From: Ga0077555 sp046154645
GTDB lineage: Bacteria > Pseudomonadota > Alphaproteobacteria > Rhizobiales > Hyphomicrobiaceae
Assembly (NCBI GenBank): GCA_046154645.1
Contig: JBJXDZ010000105.1
Location: 1 to 64,000 of the forward strand
Direction of reading: 5' to 3'
DNA: 64,000 nucleotides
Shown: positions 51,807-60,937 of the stretch, piece by piece
Layout of the letters: every line of letters begins with the position of its first letter
Position numbering within the stretch: position 1 is the first letter of the stretch
The notes under the pieces: generated by a model
The model's input: the letters and a program-made list of their open reading frames with translations, nothing else
Databases searched by the model: none
Told to the model about the DNA's origin: nothing
Made by a program: the position numbers and the translations under genes

Positions 51807-53000
51807 GTGAGCGAGCCGCAACGTCCTCAGTCGCAGCGCCCCGATCCGCAACGTCAGGGCAGCTTCCGGCCCCTGCGCGTCATCGACAAGGTGCGCGAGA
51901 GCCGCATCATCACCTCGTTTCACCTGCGGCCCGTCGACCCCGCCACTTGGCGCCCGTTCGAGGCGGGCCAGTTCCTGGTGCTGCGCGTGCCGCCGCAACA
52001 GCCGGGGCAACGTCCGGTGCCGCGCTCCTACAGCGTCTCCTCGTCGCCGGCGCGCGAGGGCCATTACCGCATCACCATCAAGCGCGAGGCGGCGCCGTCG
52101 CCCGATGTGCCGCAGGGGATCGGCTCGTGCTGGCTGCATGATCGTATCAATATCGGCGACCTTATCGAGGCGGCGGGGCCGCGCGGCGAGTTCCATCTCG
52201 ATGGCCAGAGCCCGCGACCGGTGGTGCTGCTGTCGGGTGGCGTCGGCCTCACACCCTTAGTGTCGATGTTGCATGCCCTGAAATCGGCGCCGCATCGGCC
52301 AGTGCATTTCATCCATGCCTGCGACAACGGCGAGGTGCATGCGCTGCGCGACGAGGTGCTGTATGTGGCGGGTTCGCGGCCGGGCGTGCAGGTGCATTTC
52401 TGCTATCGCTTCCCGACCGACGCCGACCGCGCCTCGCGCTGGCATCACAGCGAAGGTGTCATCACCGCCGATCTGCTGGCAAGGCTGCTGCCGGTCGCAG
52501 ATCTCGACTACTACATGTGCGGGCCGCCGCCGTTCATGAAGGCGGTCTACGGGCTGTTGCGTCAGGCTGGGGTGCCAAAGGCGCGCATTGCCTACGAGTT
52601 TTTCGGGCCGGCAACGGTGCTGGAGGAAGACGTCGAGCGCAGTATCGCCACCGTGGTGCCGCGTGTGGTGCTGCCGCCGCTGGTCGAGCCGCCGACACGG
52701 GTTCTGCCGTCAGCGCAGGAGCGCCCGAGCCCCGCACCTGTTGCGCCGATCACCGTAACGTTCCAGCGCGCGGGGCGCAGTGCCACGTGGAGCGTGGAGC
52801 AGCATTCGCTGCTGGATTTTGCCGAGGCGCAAGGCTTCAGTCCGGATTTCTCGTGCCGATCGGGGGTCTGCGGCACCTGCAAGACGCGTCTCATCGCTGG
52901 CGCGGTCGAGTACTTCACTGAGCCGCTCGATCCCGTCGAGCCGGGCCACGCCCTCATCTGTTGCGCACGGCCCAAAGGTCCCGTCATCCTGGATCTGTGA
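51807..53000 (+). CDS. Oxygenase reductase, FNR-type with C-terminal [2Fe-2S]
   Basis: 397-aa electron-transfer protein: FAD/FMN-binding domain ('RSYSVSSSPAREGHYRITIKREA'), NAD-binding domain ('VVLLSGGVGLTPLVSMLHAL', 'YYMCGPPPFMKAVYGLL'), Pro-rich linker, then plant-type ferredoxin with 'CRSGVCGTCK' and 'LICCARP'. Longer than VanB (about 317 aa) because of the linker. Delivers electrons to the Rieske oxygenase encoded upstream. GTG 51807. A Pro/Arg-rich N-terminus (about 20 aa) is extra. Confidence 0.87.
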   Translation: MSEPQRPQSQRPDPQRQGSFRPLRVIDKVRESRIITSFHLRPVDPATWRPFEAGQFLVLRVPPQQPGQRPVPRSYSVSSSPAREGHYRITIKREAAPSPDVPQGIGSCWLHDRINIGDLIEAAGPRGEFHLDGQSPRPVVLLSGGVGLTPLVSMLHALKSAPHRPVHFIHACDNGEVHALRDEVLYVAGSRPGVQVHFCYRFPTDADRASRWHHSEGVITADLLARLLPVADLDYYMCGPPPFMKAVYGLLRQAGVPKARIAYEFFGPATVLEEDVERSIATVVPRVVLPPLVEPPTRVLPSAQERPSPAPVAPITVTFQRAGRSATWSVEQHSLLDFAEAQGFSPDFSCRSGVCGTCKTRLIAGAVEYFTEPLDPVEPGHALICCARPKGPVILDL

Positions 53001-53016
53001 CGGCAGGCGCGACGGC

Positions 53017-54039
53017 CTACTTCTTGGGCGGCGGCGGGGCGGTGCCGCATGTCTCGCCAAGGGCGCGCCAGACCAGTGTCCTGGGTCCCGGACCGAAACG
53101 CTGCTGGCCACCGATGTAGTTGTCCTCGTTGGCCATCAGTATCAGCAGGCTGACGCGGCTCATGACCTTCTGCAGGGCTTGCGGCGTCGGCTTGTAGAGA
53201 TGCCCGCTTTCGAACTCGATGGCGATCAGCGGGATCTGGTGCGAGGCCATGATGTCGAGGCCATCGACCAGGGCGGGTTCAAACTGCGTCGGGTTCTCGA
53301 TCCGCAGCACGATCGGCGGTTTGCCTTTCTCAGCCAGCACGCGCTTCCAGAAAGCGAAGTTGTTGTGCGCGCTGAGGCCCGTGATCTGGCTTGGCTGCAG
53401 TTCGCCGCTGGCACGCAGCTTGTTCTCGATGCGCGCCCATGCGTCCGTCATGGTGCGCAGCTCGGTGTAGCCACGGCTGTGACGGCGGTCGTAGAAGCGA
53501 TCGTCGTCGAGGTCGTGCATGTTGTCGATGCGGAATACGAGGTGCGATTGGGCTGCTGCTGCAGCTTTCAAGGCGCGCAGCATCTCCTCTTCGGCCCGCT
53601 CCACCGTGGCGGCGTGCGCCAGATCATCGATGCGGCTTTCGGTCTTGTTCCATTCGGCCGTGCCCGTCGAGCCGAGCGGCACCTTCGCCTTCGACAGGCG
53701 GTCGCAATCGGGACCCTTGTTGCAATTGGCGCCGACCCAATACCACTCGGGGATGCCGCCCTTGGCCGCGATGGCTTTCAAGTAGACGGCGTGATCGGCG
53801 ATGGCCTCGGCATTGAATTCGACCAGTTGGCCGGGCTTGACGGTGCTGGGTTTCGGCGAGGTCTCGATGTTGGCGTTGTAGCCCGTGAGCTCGATCCGCA
53901 GGGGCGGCGCATCGCAGGACTGGGCGAGGGTAGGGGACGATGTCAGAAGCAGCGCCAGCAGGGCGGCGCCAGTGCCTCTTGCCGTGGTCCCGCGGCGGCG
54001 TACGGCTGGCTTCGCGGGCATAGATTGAGACCAATTCAT
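53017..54039 (-). CDS. Secreted hypothetical protein, possible TIM-barrel hydrolase
   Basis: 340 aa with a signal peptide (about residues 1-40, cleavage near 'PTLAQS'). The body shows regular alternation with 'HLVFRIDNMHDLDDDRFYDRRHSRGY', 'PPIVLRIENPTQFEPALVDGLDIMASHQIPLIAIEFESG', suggestive of a glycoside-hydrolase-like barrel (GH114-like), but I cannot confirm catalytic residues. Five cysteines, mostly in the N-terminal half. Start ATG 54039 or 54021. Stands alone, convergent with the reductase. Confidence 0.6.
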   Translation of the reverse strand: MNWSQSMPAKPAVRRRGTTARGTGAALLALLLTSSPTLAQSCDAPPLRIELTGYNANIETSPKPSTVKPGQLVEFNAEAIADHAVYLKAIAAKGGIPEWYWVGANCNKGPDCDRLSKAKVPLGSTGTAEWNKTESRIDDLAHAATVERAEEEMLRALKAAAAAQSHLVFRIDNMHDLDDDRFYDRRHSRGYTELRTMTDAWARIENKLRASGELQPSQITGLSAHNNFAFWKRVLAEKGKPPIVLRIENPTQFEPALVDGLDIMASHQIPLIAIEFESGHLYKPTPQALQKVMSRVSLLILMANEDNYIGGQQRFGPGPRTLVWRALGETCGTAPPPPKK

Positions 54040-54163
54040 CGCAGGCTCGCGGGATCGTGTGATTGGGGCACATGCCGGGGCCGGGATCGCTCCGGCGACG
54101 GCTGATCTTGTCCCGCCCTGAGGCTTGGTGCAATCGCCGATCCGTGCGCCGACGCAAGCATGG

Positions 54164-54823
54164 TCAGCGACGCGGGCGCGGGCGGCGGATGGGCTCTTCC
54201 GGCAGTTCGGGGTCGGTGATGCCGGGTGGCAAGTCCCGTGCCGAGGGGGGCGGGGCCGGTTGTCCGGGTGGCGCGCGTCCGGGGGCTGGCTGCGGGCCCT
54301 TCTGGCCGGTGGCTGCCGGCGGGCCCTTGGTGGCGGCGACCGGACGCGTCGGCTCGATGCACTCGGTCAGCCAGACGTCGAAAACCGGATGCTCGACGGC
54401 ATTGAGGCCAGGACTTTCAGCGAACATCCAGCCGGAAAAGATCTTGTTGACGCTGCCATCGAGCTGGATCTCTTCCACCTCGACGAAGGTGGTGGTCTTC
54501 GGCGGCTCGGTCGGCTGGCGCGTGTAGCAAGCGCGCGGTGTCAACTTGAGGGCGCCGAAGCGCACCGTTTCACCAAGCTTGATCGGCAGGCGGGAAATAC
54601 GGGCCGTCACCTTGTCGAGGGCGGCAAAGACGGCGACGCCGTTCTCGATGCGCTGGGCATGGGCCGGTGCGACGGCGAGGCCGAGGCACATAGCGGCCCA
54701 GGCTGCGGCAATCAGCCTGATATTGTGGCGCGGCCGCAAGAGCAGATCCCCGCGTCCCCAATGGCGCGCTCGCAGCCCAGTCCTTGCGTGCGCCAAACCC
54801 ATGCCGCTGCCGGCCTCTCTCAT
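54164..54823 (-). CDS. DUF2155 periplasmic protein
   Basis: 219 aa, DUF2155 family: 'VAVFAALDKVTARISRLPIKLGETVRFGALKLTPRACYTRQPTEPPKTTTFVEVEEI' then 'IFSGWMFAESPGLNAVEHPVFDVWLTEC'. Signal peptide in 'IRLIAAAWAAMCLGLAVAPAHAQ'; Pro-rich tail. Two cysteines ('RACYTR', 'LTEC') may form a disulfide. Family occurs next to NDUFA12 genes in alphaproteobacteria, as here; role unknown. Start uncertain (54823, 54838 or 54802). Confidence 0.83.
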   Translation of the reverse strand: MREAGSGMGLAHARTGLRARHWGRGDLLLRPRHNIRLIAAAWAAMCLGLAVAPAHAQRIENGVAVFAALDKVTARISRLPIKLGETVRFGALKLTPRACYTRQPTEPPKTTTFVEVEEIQLDGSVNKIFSGWMFAESPGLNAVEHPVFDVWLTECIEPTRPVAATKGPPAATGQKGPQPAPGRAPPGQPAPPPSARDLPPGITDPELPEEPIRRPRPRR

Positions 54824-54953
54824 GCCCCACGTTTCCATGCTCGAACCTGTCGCACACCCGGCGCAGGACGGGAACGCACTCCACCGCGTTTTCCAGCGTA
54901 AAAGCGGCTGCAGCATGACGGCATTGTCGCCAGGGAGCCCGCCAACCGATGGC

Positions 54954-55352
54954 TCAGCTCGGTCGCCAGGGCTTGTAATCGCCTGTCGCCTTGGGCCGGC
55001 TCCCGGAGGCCAGGATCGAGCCTGAGGGGCGATAGGCCTCGGACGTGCCGGTCATATTCTCGCGATGCGGCTTCTGCCAGGGACGGGGGCGATAGTCCTC
55101 CTGCGTCGGTGGGGTATCGACGGTGTAGTGCATCCAGCCATGCCACTCGGGCGGGATTTTGGAGGCCTCTGCACCGTTCTTGTAGATCACCCAGCGCCGT
55201 GGCACGCCGAGGGGGCCGAGGCCTTTCGACTGCACATAGTAGCGGTTGCCCTCGACATCGCTGCCCACGAGACGCCCGCGGCGCGCCGTGTAGATGCGAT
55301 TCGACCAAGTGTTGCCGCCCCACCAGCTGAAAATCTCGCTGAAGATGCCCAT
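54954..55352 (-). CDS. NDUFA12-family complex I accessory subunit
   Basis: 132 aa homologous to mitochondrial NDUFA12/B17.2: 'GIFSEIFSWWGGNTWSNRIYTARRGRLVGSDVEGNRYYV', 'RRWVIYKNGAEASKIPPEWHGWMHYTVDTPPTQEDY', 'W.KPHRENMTGT..AYRPSGSIL'. Alphaproteobacterial complex I contains this subunit, supporting the lineage assignment. ATG 55352. Upstream of the DUF2155 gene, 130 nt apart. Confidence 0.94.
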   Translation of the reverse strand: MGIFSEIFSWWGGNTWSNRIYTARRGRLVGSDVEGNRYYVQSKGLGPLGVPRRWVIYKNGAEASKIPPEWHGWMHYTVDTPPTQEDYRPRPWQKPHRENMTGTSEAYRPSGSILASGSRPKATGDYKPWRPS

Positions 55353-55536
55353 ACCGCTCTCCGGACTCCGTTGTCGCCGCTTATGGCACCCGCGGGTTGG
55401 CCTTGTCCATGGGACCAGTTGAGGCGGGCAGGGGCGTCATGGCGGGAATACCCGGGCGGCTGTGGTGGCGCGGCACTAGGCCGGGGATGGAGGTGCGGCC
55501 ATACTTGCCGCCACACTCAGTGAGGGAGGACAACCC

Positions 55537-55794
55537 ATGTTTGCACGTCTCGCAGCGTCGGCCCTGGTCGGCGCCACTTTGCTGTTGCTGAGCGGACCCT
55601 TGGCCGGGGACTCGCACGCCCAGGACAAGAAGGCGGCGCCCAAATCCACGGCGGCGTCCGGGCTGCGCGAATGCCGCACGAAGGGGCAAGGCGGCAAGGT
55701 CCTGACCTGGAAGTGCAAGACCGATCAGCCCTGCTGCTACAACGCAACGCAGAACCTAGGCGTCTGCGGCTCGCCAGTGATCGGCTGCTTCTGA
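55537..55794 (+). CDS. Small secreted cysteine-rich protein
   Basis: 85 aa; signal peptide (residues 1-29, 'SHAQDK'), then mature 56 residues with six cysteines ('ECRTKG', 'WKCKTDQPCCYN', 'GVCGSPVIGCF'), perhaps three disulfides. Ribosome site GAGGGAGG upstream of ATG 55537. No recognised family. Small, periplasmic or secreted. Confidence 0.6.
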   Translation: MFARLAASALVGATLLLLSGPLAGDSHAQDKKAAPKSTAASGLRECRTKGQGGKVLTWKCKTDQPCCYNATQNLGVCGSPVIGCF

Positions 55795-55824
55795 GCCCTG
55801 GCGGGCTGACCGTCAGGCGCCGCG

Positions 55825-55858
55825 AAAAACCCCGGCTGGACATGAGGTCCAACCGGGG
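55825..55858 (-). terminator. Intrinsic terminator of the Lys/Glu/Pro-repeat gene
   Basis: On the - strand, a 12-bp stem (CCCCGGTTGGAC with GTCCAGCCGGGG, one G-T pair) with a 5-nt loop is followed by TTTTT. Lies 66 nt downstream of the gene ending at 55924. Textbook rho-independent terminator. Confidence 0.9.
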
Positions 55859-55923
55859 CAGTCAGTGACGTAAGGTTCCGGCTTGTTGCCAGCCTTGCCG
55901 GCTGACTTGTGAGCAACGCGAGG

Positions 55924-56349
55924 TTACTTCTTCGCGCCCTTCTCCTCGATCTTGGTCGGGGCCGTTGCGGCCGGCGTGGTGGCCTTGGGAGCCTCGACCT
56001 TCGGCGTCACGGCCGCAGGCGTCGTGGTGGTCGGAGCAGCGGGGGCAGCAGCCTTCGGGGCTTCAACCTTCGGCGCAGTCACGGCCGGCGTGGTCGGCGC
56101 AGCAGGCGCGGCCGTCTTCGGGGCGTCGACCTTGGGGGCCTCGACCTTCGGAGCAGCAACGGCCGGCGTGGTTGGCGCGGCAGGGGCAGCGGCCTTGGGG
56201 GCCTCAACCTTCGGAGCTTCGACCTTAGGCGCCTCGACCTTCACCGCGGGGGCGGCGGGGGCGGCCGGGACAACTGGCTTGGCGTCCTGAGCGTAAGCCG
56301 GAGCACCGAGTGCGAGAGTGAGAGCAGCAACGGTGAGGAGCTTGTTCAT
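55924..56349 (-). CDS. Secreted Ala/Pro/Lys-repeat protein
   Basis: 141 aa. Signal peptide (residues 1-21, 'GAPAYAQ') followed by imperfect repeats of the type 'KVEAPK' and 'AAPAAPTTPAV' covering almost the entire mature chain. Likely an unstructured cell-envelope linker or surface protein; function unknown. ATG 56349. Downstream terminator at 55825-55858. Divergent from the aminotransferase gene across a 201-nt spacer. Confidence 0.75.
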   Translation of the reverse strand: MNKLLTVAALTLALGAPAYAQDAKPVVPAAPAAPAVKVEAPKVEAPKVEAPKAAAPAAPTTPAVAAPKVEAPKVDAPKTAAPAAPTTPAVTAPKVEAPKAAAPAAPTTTTPAAVTPKVEAPKATTPAATAPTKIEEKGAKK

Positions 56350-56550
56350 GGGATGGCAGTCCTTGTTTCAATTTTGCGACGCGCTCGTTCGCTGAGCGCC
56401 CGACTGATATGCCCCCGGATTCGGGGCAAACAATGGAAGCCAAGCGTCTCGAACGGCTTTATATTTTTCTTGATTTCATTGGGTTTTCAGCTGCCGTTCA
56501 TGCAGGCGGGGCTGTAAGCCTCACTTAGGAACCAATGTGAACGAACAGTC

Positions 56551-57735
56551 ATGAAAACACCGATCGACATCGCCACAATCAGGGCCGACACGCCGGGTGC
56601 GGCACGACGCATCCACTTCAATAATGCCGGCGCCGCCTTGTCGCCGAACCCTGTACTGGCGGCGGTCAAGGATCACCTCGATCTTGAAGCCCAGATCGGC
56701 GGCTATGAGGCGGCTGCCCAAGCCAAGGGCGCCCTCGACGATTTCTATCCAGCGATTGCCGCGCTGCTCAAATGCGCGCCCGAGGAAGTCGCCTACGTCG
56801 AGAATGCGACGCGGGCCTGGGACATGGCGTTCTACGGCATTGCCTTCGAGCCGGGCGACCGCATCCTGACCGCCGAAGCCGAGTATGCCTCCAACTACAT
56901 CGCATTCCTCCAGATGCAGAAGCGCGCCGGCATCGTGATCGATGTGGTGCCCTCGAGTCCCACCGGTGAGATCGACATCGGTGCCCTCGAGGCCCGTTTG
57001 AAATCGGGCCCGGCCCGTCTCATCGCCTTGACGCATGTGCCGACACAGGGCGGTCTCGTCAATCCAGCAGCGGAGGTTGGCCGCCTCGCCAAGACTTATG
57101 GCGTGCTTTTCCTGCTCGACGCCTGTCAATCCGTTGGGCAATTGCCGATCGACGTTGGTGTTATCGGTTGTGACATGCTGTCGGCCAGCGGCCGCAAATA
57201 CCTGCGGGGGCCGCGTGGCACGGGCTTCCTGTATGTGCGCCGTGGCGTCTTCGATCAGATCGAGCCGCCCTTTCTCGACATGCAGGCGGCGATCATGGAG
57301 CGGGCAGGCAGCTATCGCCTGGTCGACGACGCACGGCGGTTCGAAAACTGGGAAAGCTTCGTTGCTGGCCGCATCGGCCTCGCCAAGGCCGTGCGGTATG
57401 CCGAGGCCATCGGGCTCGAGCCCATCCGCGACCGCATCTACGCGCTGGCTGACCGGCTGCGCCGCGAGCTGTGCGGCATTCCGGGTGTGACCATCACCGA
57501 CCTCGGCCAGGAGCAATGCGGGATCGTCACCTTTACCAAGGCTGACGAGTCCCCCGATGCGATCCACCAGCGGCTAGCGGCCGCCGGCATCAACGTCTCG
57601 GTGTCGCGGCAGCGATACGCCATCCTCGATCTCGGCCGCCGCGGGCTCGATGCCGTCGTGCGCGCCTCGGTGCACTACTACAATACGGAGGAGGAAATCG
57701 GCCGCTTCTGCGCCGTGCTGTCACGCCGCGCCTGA
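56551..57735 (+). CDS. Class V aminotransferase (cysteine-desulfurase/epimerase fold)
   Basis: 394-aa PLP enzyme. Lys216 in 'SASGRKYLRGPRGTGFLYV' is the PLP lysine; Asp190 in 'LLDACQSVGQLP' binds the pyridine nitrogen; 'THVPTQGGLVNP' and 'FNNAGAAL' are typical of the group that includes isopenicillin-N-epimerase-like and SufS-like enzymes. The active-site Cys loop of cysteine desulfurases is not evident, so a lyase or aminotransferase role is more likely. ATG 56551. No informative neighbours. Confidence 0.85.
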   Translation: MKTPIDIATIRADTPGAARRIHFNNAGAALSPNPVLAAVKDHLDLEAQIGGYEAAAQAKGALDDFYPAIAALLKCAPEEVAYVENATRAWDMAFYGIAFEPGDRILTAEAEYASNYIAFLQMQKRAGIVIDVVPSSPTGEIDIGALEARLKSGPARLIALTHVPTQGGLVNPAAEVGRLAKTYGVLFLLDACQSVGQLPIDVGVIGCDMLSASGRKYLRGPRGTGFLYVRRGVFDQIEPPFLDMQAAIMERAGSYRLVDDARRFENWESFVAGRIGLAKAVRYAEAIGLEPIRDRIYALADRLRRELCGIPGVTITDLGQEQCGIVTFTKADESPDAIHQRLAAAGINVSVSRQRYAILDLGRRGLDAVVRASVHYYNTEEEIGRFCAVLSRRA

Positions 57736-58449
57736 TCGCGAAGGCCTCTCCGGTTGGAACCCGGAAGGCACTGGCCGGAAGGCCCCGTCTGACGCCGCGT
57801 CGGGGAGGGAGGTGTGTGGCGGTGCGGCACCAAGCAGAGTCTTCCGGCCAAGGACCCGCCGTGCCGGCATCCGAGGATGCGGCGCCGTCGGGTCGAGCGG
57901 GACGGCAACGAAGCGGGGATCGTTGCCGTCCCGTACGGAAGACCGATGCCAGCCCGAAGGCCGGATCTGTCTTCCGAGGGCTTGGCTGCGCGGTGCCGGC
58001 ATGAGTGCGGCAACTGGCAACCACATGAGGAAACCTGGCGTCGCATCCAGCGGAGATGGCGTGAACCAACTCCAGGGTCCCTCGGGTTCTCAGAGCCGCT
58101 CGTTCAAGTGGCCTTTGACCAGTGCGCCAGATGGCTGTCCGGTCGGGCCACGTGAACGAAGCGGCTTGCTCCGAAAATTCTCGGTCGCTGGGCTGCGAGG
58201 GGATTGGGGAGGTGGTGAAGGGCGACCCCGTCAGCGGCGACGAGGTGCATCTGGCCGTCAATTCGTGCTTTTAAGGCGGCGGCCAGAAGGCGATTTCATG
58301 GCGGCGGGTCACATAAAATAACGGCTCGGTAATAGCAGTGAAGAGCATAACGAATGTCATTCGCGCGAAAAACGCGCCGTCGTCTCAAGTCTCAATTCGA
58401 GCTTATATCACTGACCCGCCGCCGCACACAATCCACCTGGATCGGAATA
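57736..58449. other. Long intergenic region with strong hairpin
   Basis: 714 nt with no convincing gene in either direction. Contains a perfect 13-bp stem, 10-nt loop hairpin (57898-57910 with 57921-57933), possibly closed by GTCTTCCG (about 57838-57845) pairing with CGGAAGAC (about 57936-57943). Also CGAATG-T-CATTCG at 58351-58363. I do not see rnpB, tmRNA or a tRNA here. May hold a small RNA or a decayed gene. Confidence 0.45.
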
Positions 58450-59244
58450 TCAGTTGAAATGAAACGTCAAACCCGCACGCACTGTGGTCACATTTGTATC
58501 GACGGGCAGCGTGCCGCCACCGAATTGAAATTTGTGATCGTTGAAGCCGTAATGCAGGCCTTCGATGCGGGCGCTGATGTTCGGATTGAATTTGACTTCG
58601 AGGCCACCGCCGACGACGTAGCCGAACAGGGCTTCGCTGGCACTCGTGCTCAGGCCTGCCGAGTTGACGGTGACATCGGCGCCGCCCCAGGCGAGACCGC
58701 CGGTGGCATAGACCAGCATGTTGCTGAACGAATAGCCGGCGCGGGCGCGCAGCGTGGCCGTCCAATCATTCTGCGCGGACACCCACAAGGGGCCAGAAAA
58801 CGTGCGCGAGCCACTGACGTTGTTCCAGGCCGCGTCGCCTTCGAGGCCGATCACCCACTCGCGGAATTGCCAATTGTAGCCGGCGTGCAAGCCAAATGTA
58901 CCACCGGTGACGTCGACGGTATCCAGGCTGCCGCTCGGGGTCGTGCCGCCTGAAACGTAGCCGGCATTGCCGCCGATGTAGAGGCCGTTCCAGATGCCGG
59001 GGCGAACGGGCTCGTAGCTGCGGCTCGGTGCCGGTGCGCGATAGCTGTTGTCGAGGGCGCGGCGATCGCGGGCGCCAGCCATGCTCGGCGCCGGTGTATA
59101 GGGGGCGCCGTAGGTGGTCGGTGCGCCGTAGGGTGGTACGTATTGCTGGGCCGAGGCAGGGAGGATTCCGGGGGGCAGCGCGGTCGCCGTTAAGGCCGCA
59201 CACGCCGCCAGCGCCGCAGGGCGCAGCATGACAACGACAGACAT
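58450..59244 (-). CDS. Outer-membrane beta-barrel protein, Omp25/Omp31-like
   Basis: 264 aa: signal peptide (about residues 1-33, 'ILPASAQQY'), Pro/Tyr/Ala-rich linker, then an eight-strand-type barrel with 'WNGLYIGGNAGYVSGG', 'GLHAGYNWQFREWVIGLEGDAAW', 'TATLRARAGYSFSNMLVYATGGLAWGG' and final strand 'TTVRAGLTFHFN'. Typical of rhizobial Omp25/31 surface porin-like proteins. ATG 59244 (second Met) chosen; 59256 is possible. Divergent from phzF across 230 nt. Confidence 0.87.
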   Translation of the reverse strand: MSVVVMLRPAALAACAALTATALPPGILPASAQQYVPPYGAPTTYGAPYTPAPSMAGARDRRALDNSYRAPAPSRSYEPVRPGIWNGLYIGGNAGYVSGGTTPSGSLDTVDVTGGTFGLHAGYNWQFREWVIGLEGDAAWNNVSGSRTFSGPLWVSAQNDWTATLRARAGYSFSNMLVYATGGLAWGGADVTVNSAGLSTSASEALFGYVVGGGLEVKFNPNISARIEGLHYGFNDHKFQFGGGTLPVDTNVTTVRAGLTFHFN

Positions 59245-59474
59245 TTGACCATCCATACGCGAGACTGAACTGGATCGGGCCTGGTGCCGGGGGCACTGCC
59301 CGGCGGCTAGTGATGCCTGCGGATGGTTAGCAATGCGTTAAAGATGAAGAGATCGTTGCCAATGCTGGATGCAAAATGCCAGTCGCAGCCGCGACATCCG
59401 TTCGCAATAGGCCTTGGATCGGCGCTCCCTTTGCGGCATTGTCGGCGCCTCATCGATGAACCCGGCAGGATTTC

Positions 59475-60380
59475 ATGCGGCTCAAGTTTCACACGCTGGA
59501 CGTTTTCACGGAGAAGCGCTTCGGCGGCAATCCGCTGGCGGTCGTGCTGGCGGCCGATTCCCTCGATAGCCAGCGCATGCAGGCAATCGCACGCGAATTC
59601 AATCTGTCGGAGACGGTGTTTGTCTTGAAACCCGCCAACCCGACGCATACCGCGCGCATCCGCATTTTTACGCCGGCGTCGGAGATCCCGTTCGCCGGCC
59701 ATCCGACCGTTGGCACGGGAACCTTGCTTGGGGCGGAGCGGGTGGGCTCGCTTGGCGGCACACATTCAGCCCTGGTGGCCCTCGAGGAGGTGATTGGCAC
59801 CGTGCGCGTGGGTGTGCGGCTGCGGACGGGCGAAGCCGCCTTTGCCGAGTTCGATGCGCCGAAGTTGCCGGAGGACTTAGGCGGCGTGCCTGCCGTCGAG
59901 GACCTGGCTGCTGCCGTTGGTCTCATCCCGAGTGAGGTCGGCTTCGAGAATCACCGCGCCTCGCGCTTCTCGGCCGGCCTCCCCTACACCATGATCCCCG
60001 TGCGCAGCCTGGAGGCGATCGGGCGTGCGCGCGTCGTGATGGGGCGGTGGGAAAAGGCTTTCGGCAACGATGGCGCCGCCTACCTCTACTGCCGGGAGAC
60101 GGTGCAGAAATCAGCCAATTTCCACGCCCGCATGTTCGCTCCCGCATTCGGCGTTGTCGAGGATCCCGCCACCGGTTCCGCCGCGGCCGCGTTTGCTGCA
60201 GTCGTTCAGCGCTTTGACAACCCCCGCTCGTCCGAGCATCGCTACCTGATCGAGCAGGGCGTCGAGATGGGCCGCCCCAGCCTCATCCATCTGTCGCTGT
60301 TGATCGAGGGCGATCGCCTGTCGACGGTTCGCATTGGCGGCCATGCGGTGCGGGTCAGCGACGGCGAGATCGAAGTATGA
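59475..60380 (+). CDS. PhzF-family isomerase/epimerase
   Basis: 301-aa protein of the PhzF/diaminopimelate-epimerase fold: 'TLDVFTEKRFGGNPLAVVL', catalytic Glu46 in 'FNLSETVFVL', 'EIPFAGHPTVGTG' and 'VVEDPATGSAAAAFA'. Two-lobed and of normal length. True phenazine synthesis is not implied; most family members have unknown substrates. ATG 59475 fits the family start. Confidence 0.9.
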   Translation: MRLKFHTLDVFTEKRFGGNPLAVVLAADSLDSQRMQAIAREFNLSETVFVLKPANPTHTARIRIFTPASEIPFAGHPTVGTGTLLGAERVGSLGGTHSALVALEEVIGTVRVGVRLRTGEAAFAEFDAPKLPEDLGGVPAVEDLAAAVGLIPSEVGFENHRASRFSAGLPYTMIPVRSLEAIGRARVVMGRWEKAFGNDGAAYLYCRETVQKSANFHARMFAPAFGVVEDPATGSAAAAFAAVVQRFDNPRSSEHRYLIEQGVEMGRPSLIHLSLLIEGDRLSTVRIGGHAVRVSDGEIEV

Positions 60381-60503
60381 GGCGAGGCATACGTGAGGTG
60401 ATTGGGCCAGTTGCTTGCCTTGGCCGCAGTTTTGCGACGAATGTTTGCAACAGGGTTGTTCCGGCCCGGATCCGGGTCGTTCAGCAGAAGGAACAGAAAC
60501 CGC

Positions 60504-60899
60504 ATGGCAAGCTTGATCCGCTCGACCGTCACGAAGGTGGCCGCCTTGGCCATGACCCTGGCGCTGTCGATACCGGCCAAGGCTCAGGACAACAAGCAAC
60601 CGGCCCCTGGTGTGCCACCGGCCGCCGCGCCGAAGGCTCCTGATGCCAAGGAGGGTCCAGGCGTGGCGCCGGCGCCCACGCCCGGTCCTGGTGCAGCACC
60701 TGGCAGTCAGCCACCTGCATCGACGGCGCCGTCAAGCCCGCCGCCGATCGAACGCCGCGGTTCGAATGCCGGCACGGCGCCAAGCGCATCGGCGCCACCC
60801 GCCGAGCAGAAGCCGGCAGAAGCCCCCAAGGCACCGTCCTCAGGCAGCGTACCGCAACCGGCTGCTGCACCGGCCAACCCGCCAGCGGAGAAGAAATAG
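60504..60899 (+). CDS. Secreted Ala/Pro-rich protein
   Basis: 131 aa. Signal peptide 'STVTKVAALAMTLALSIPAKAQ', then an almost entirely Ala/Pro/Gly/Ser/Lys low-complexity chain ('PAPGVPPAAAPKAP', 'PPIERRGS'). ATG 60504 chosen because AAGGAACAG precedes it. Similar in style to the repeat protein at 55924 but without its KVEAPK unit. Function unknown. Confidence 0.65.
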   Translation: MASLIRSTVTKVAALAMTLALSIPAKAQDNKQPAPGVPPAAAPKAPDAKEGPGVAPAPTPGPGAAPGSQPPASTAPSSPPPIERRGSNAGTAPSASAPPAEQKPAEAPKAPSSGSVPQPAAAPANPPAEKK

Positions 60900-60937
60900 G
60901 CGGGGCGCATACCCATCCCAGCAGAGTGAGGTCCCGC

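Noticed and set aside
58351..58363. Fifth operator site (CGAATG-T-CATTCG)
   Set aside because: It is an inverted repeat but lacks the ATTCGAAT core and lies downstream of a porin gene, not before a sulfur gene.
57736..58449. RNase P RNA or tmRNA
   Set aside because: Looked for the conserved RNase P GAGGAAAGTCC-type block and a tmRNA tag frame; neither is present.
59475..60380. Phenazine biosynthesis
   Set aside because: Only a PhzF-fold protein is present; no other phz genes, and most PhzF relatives have other roles.
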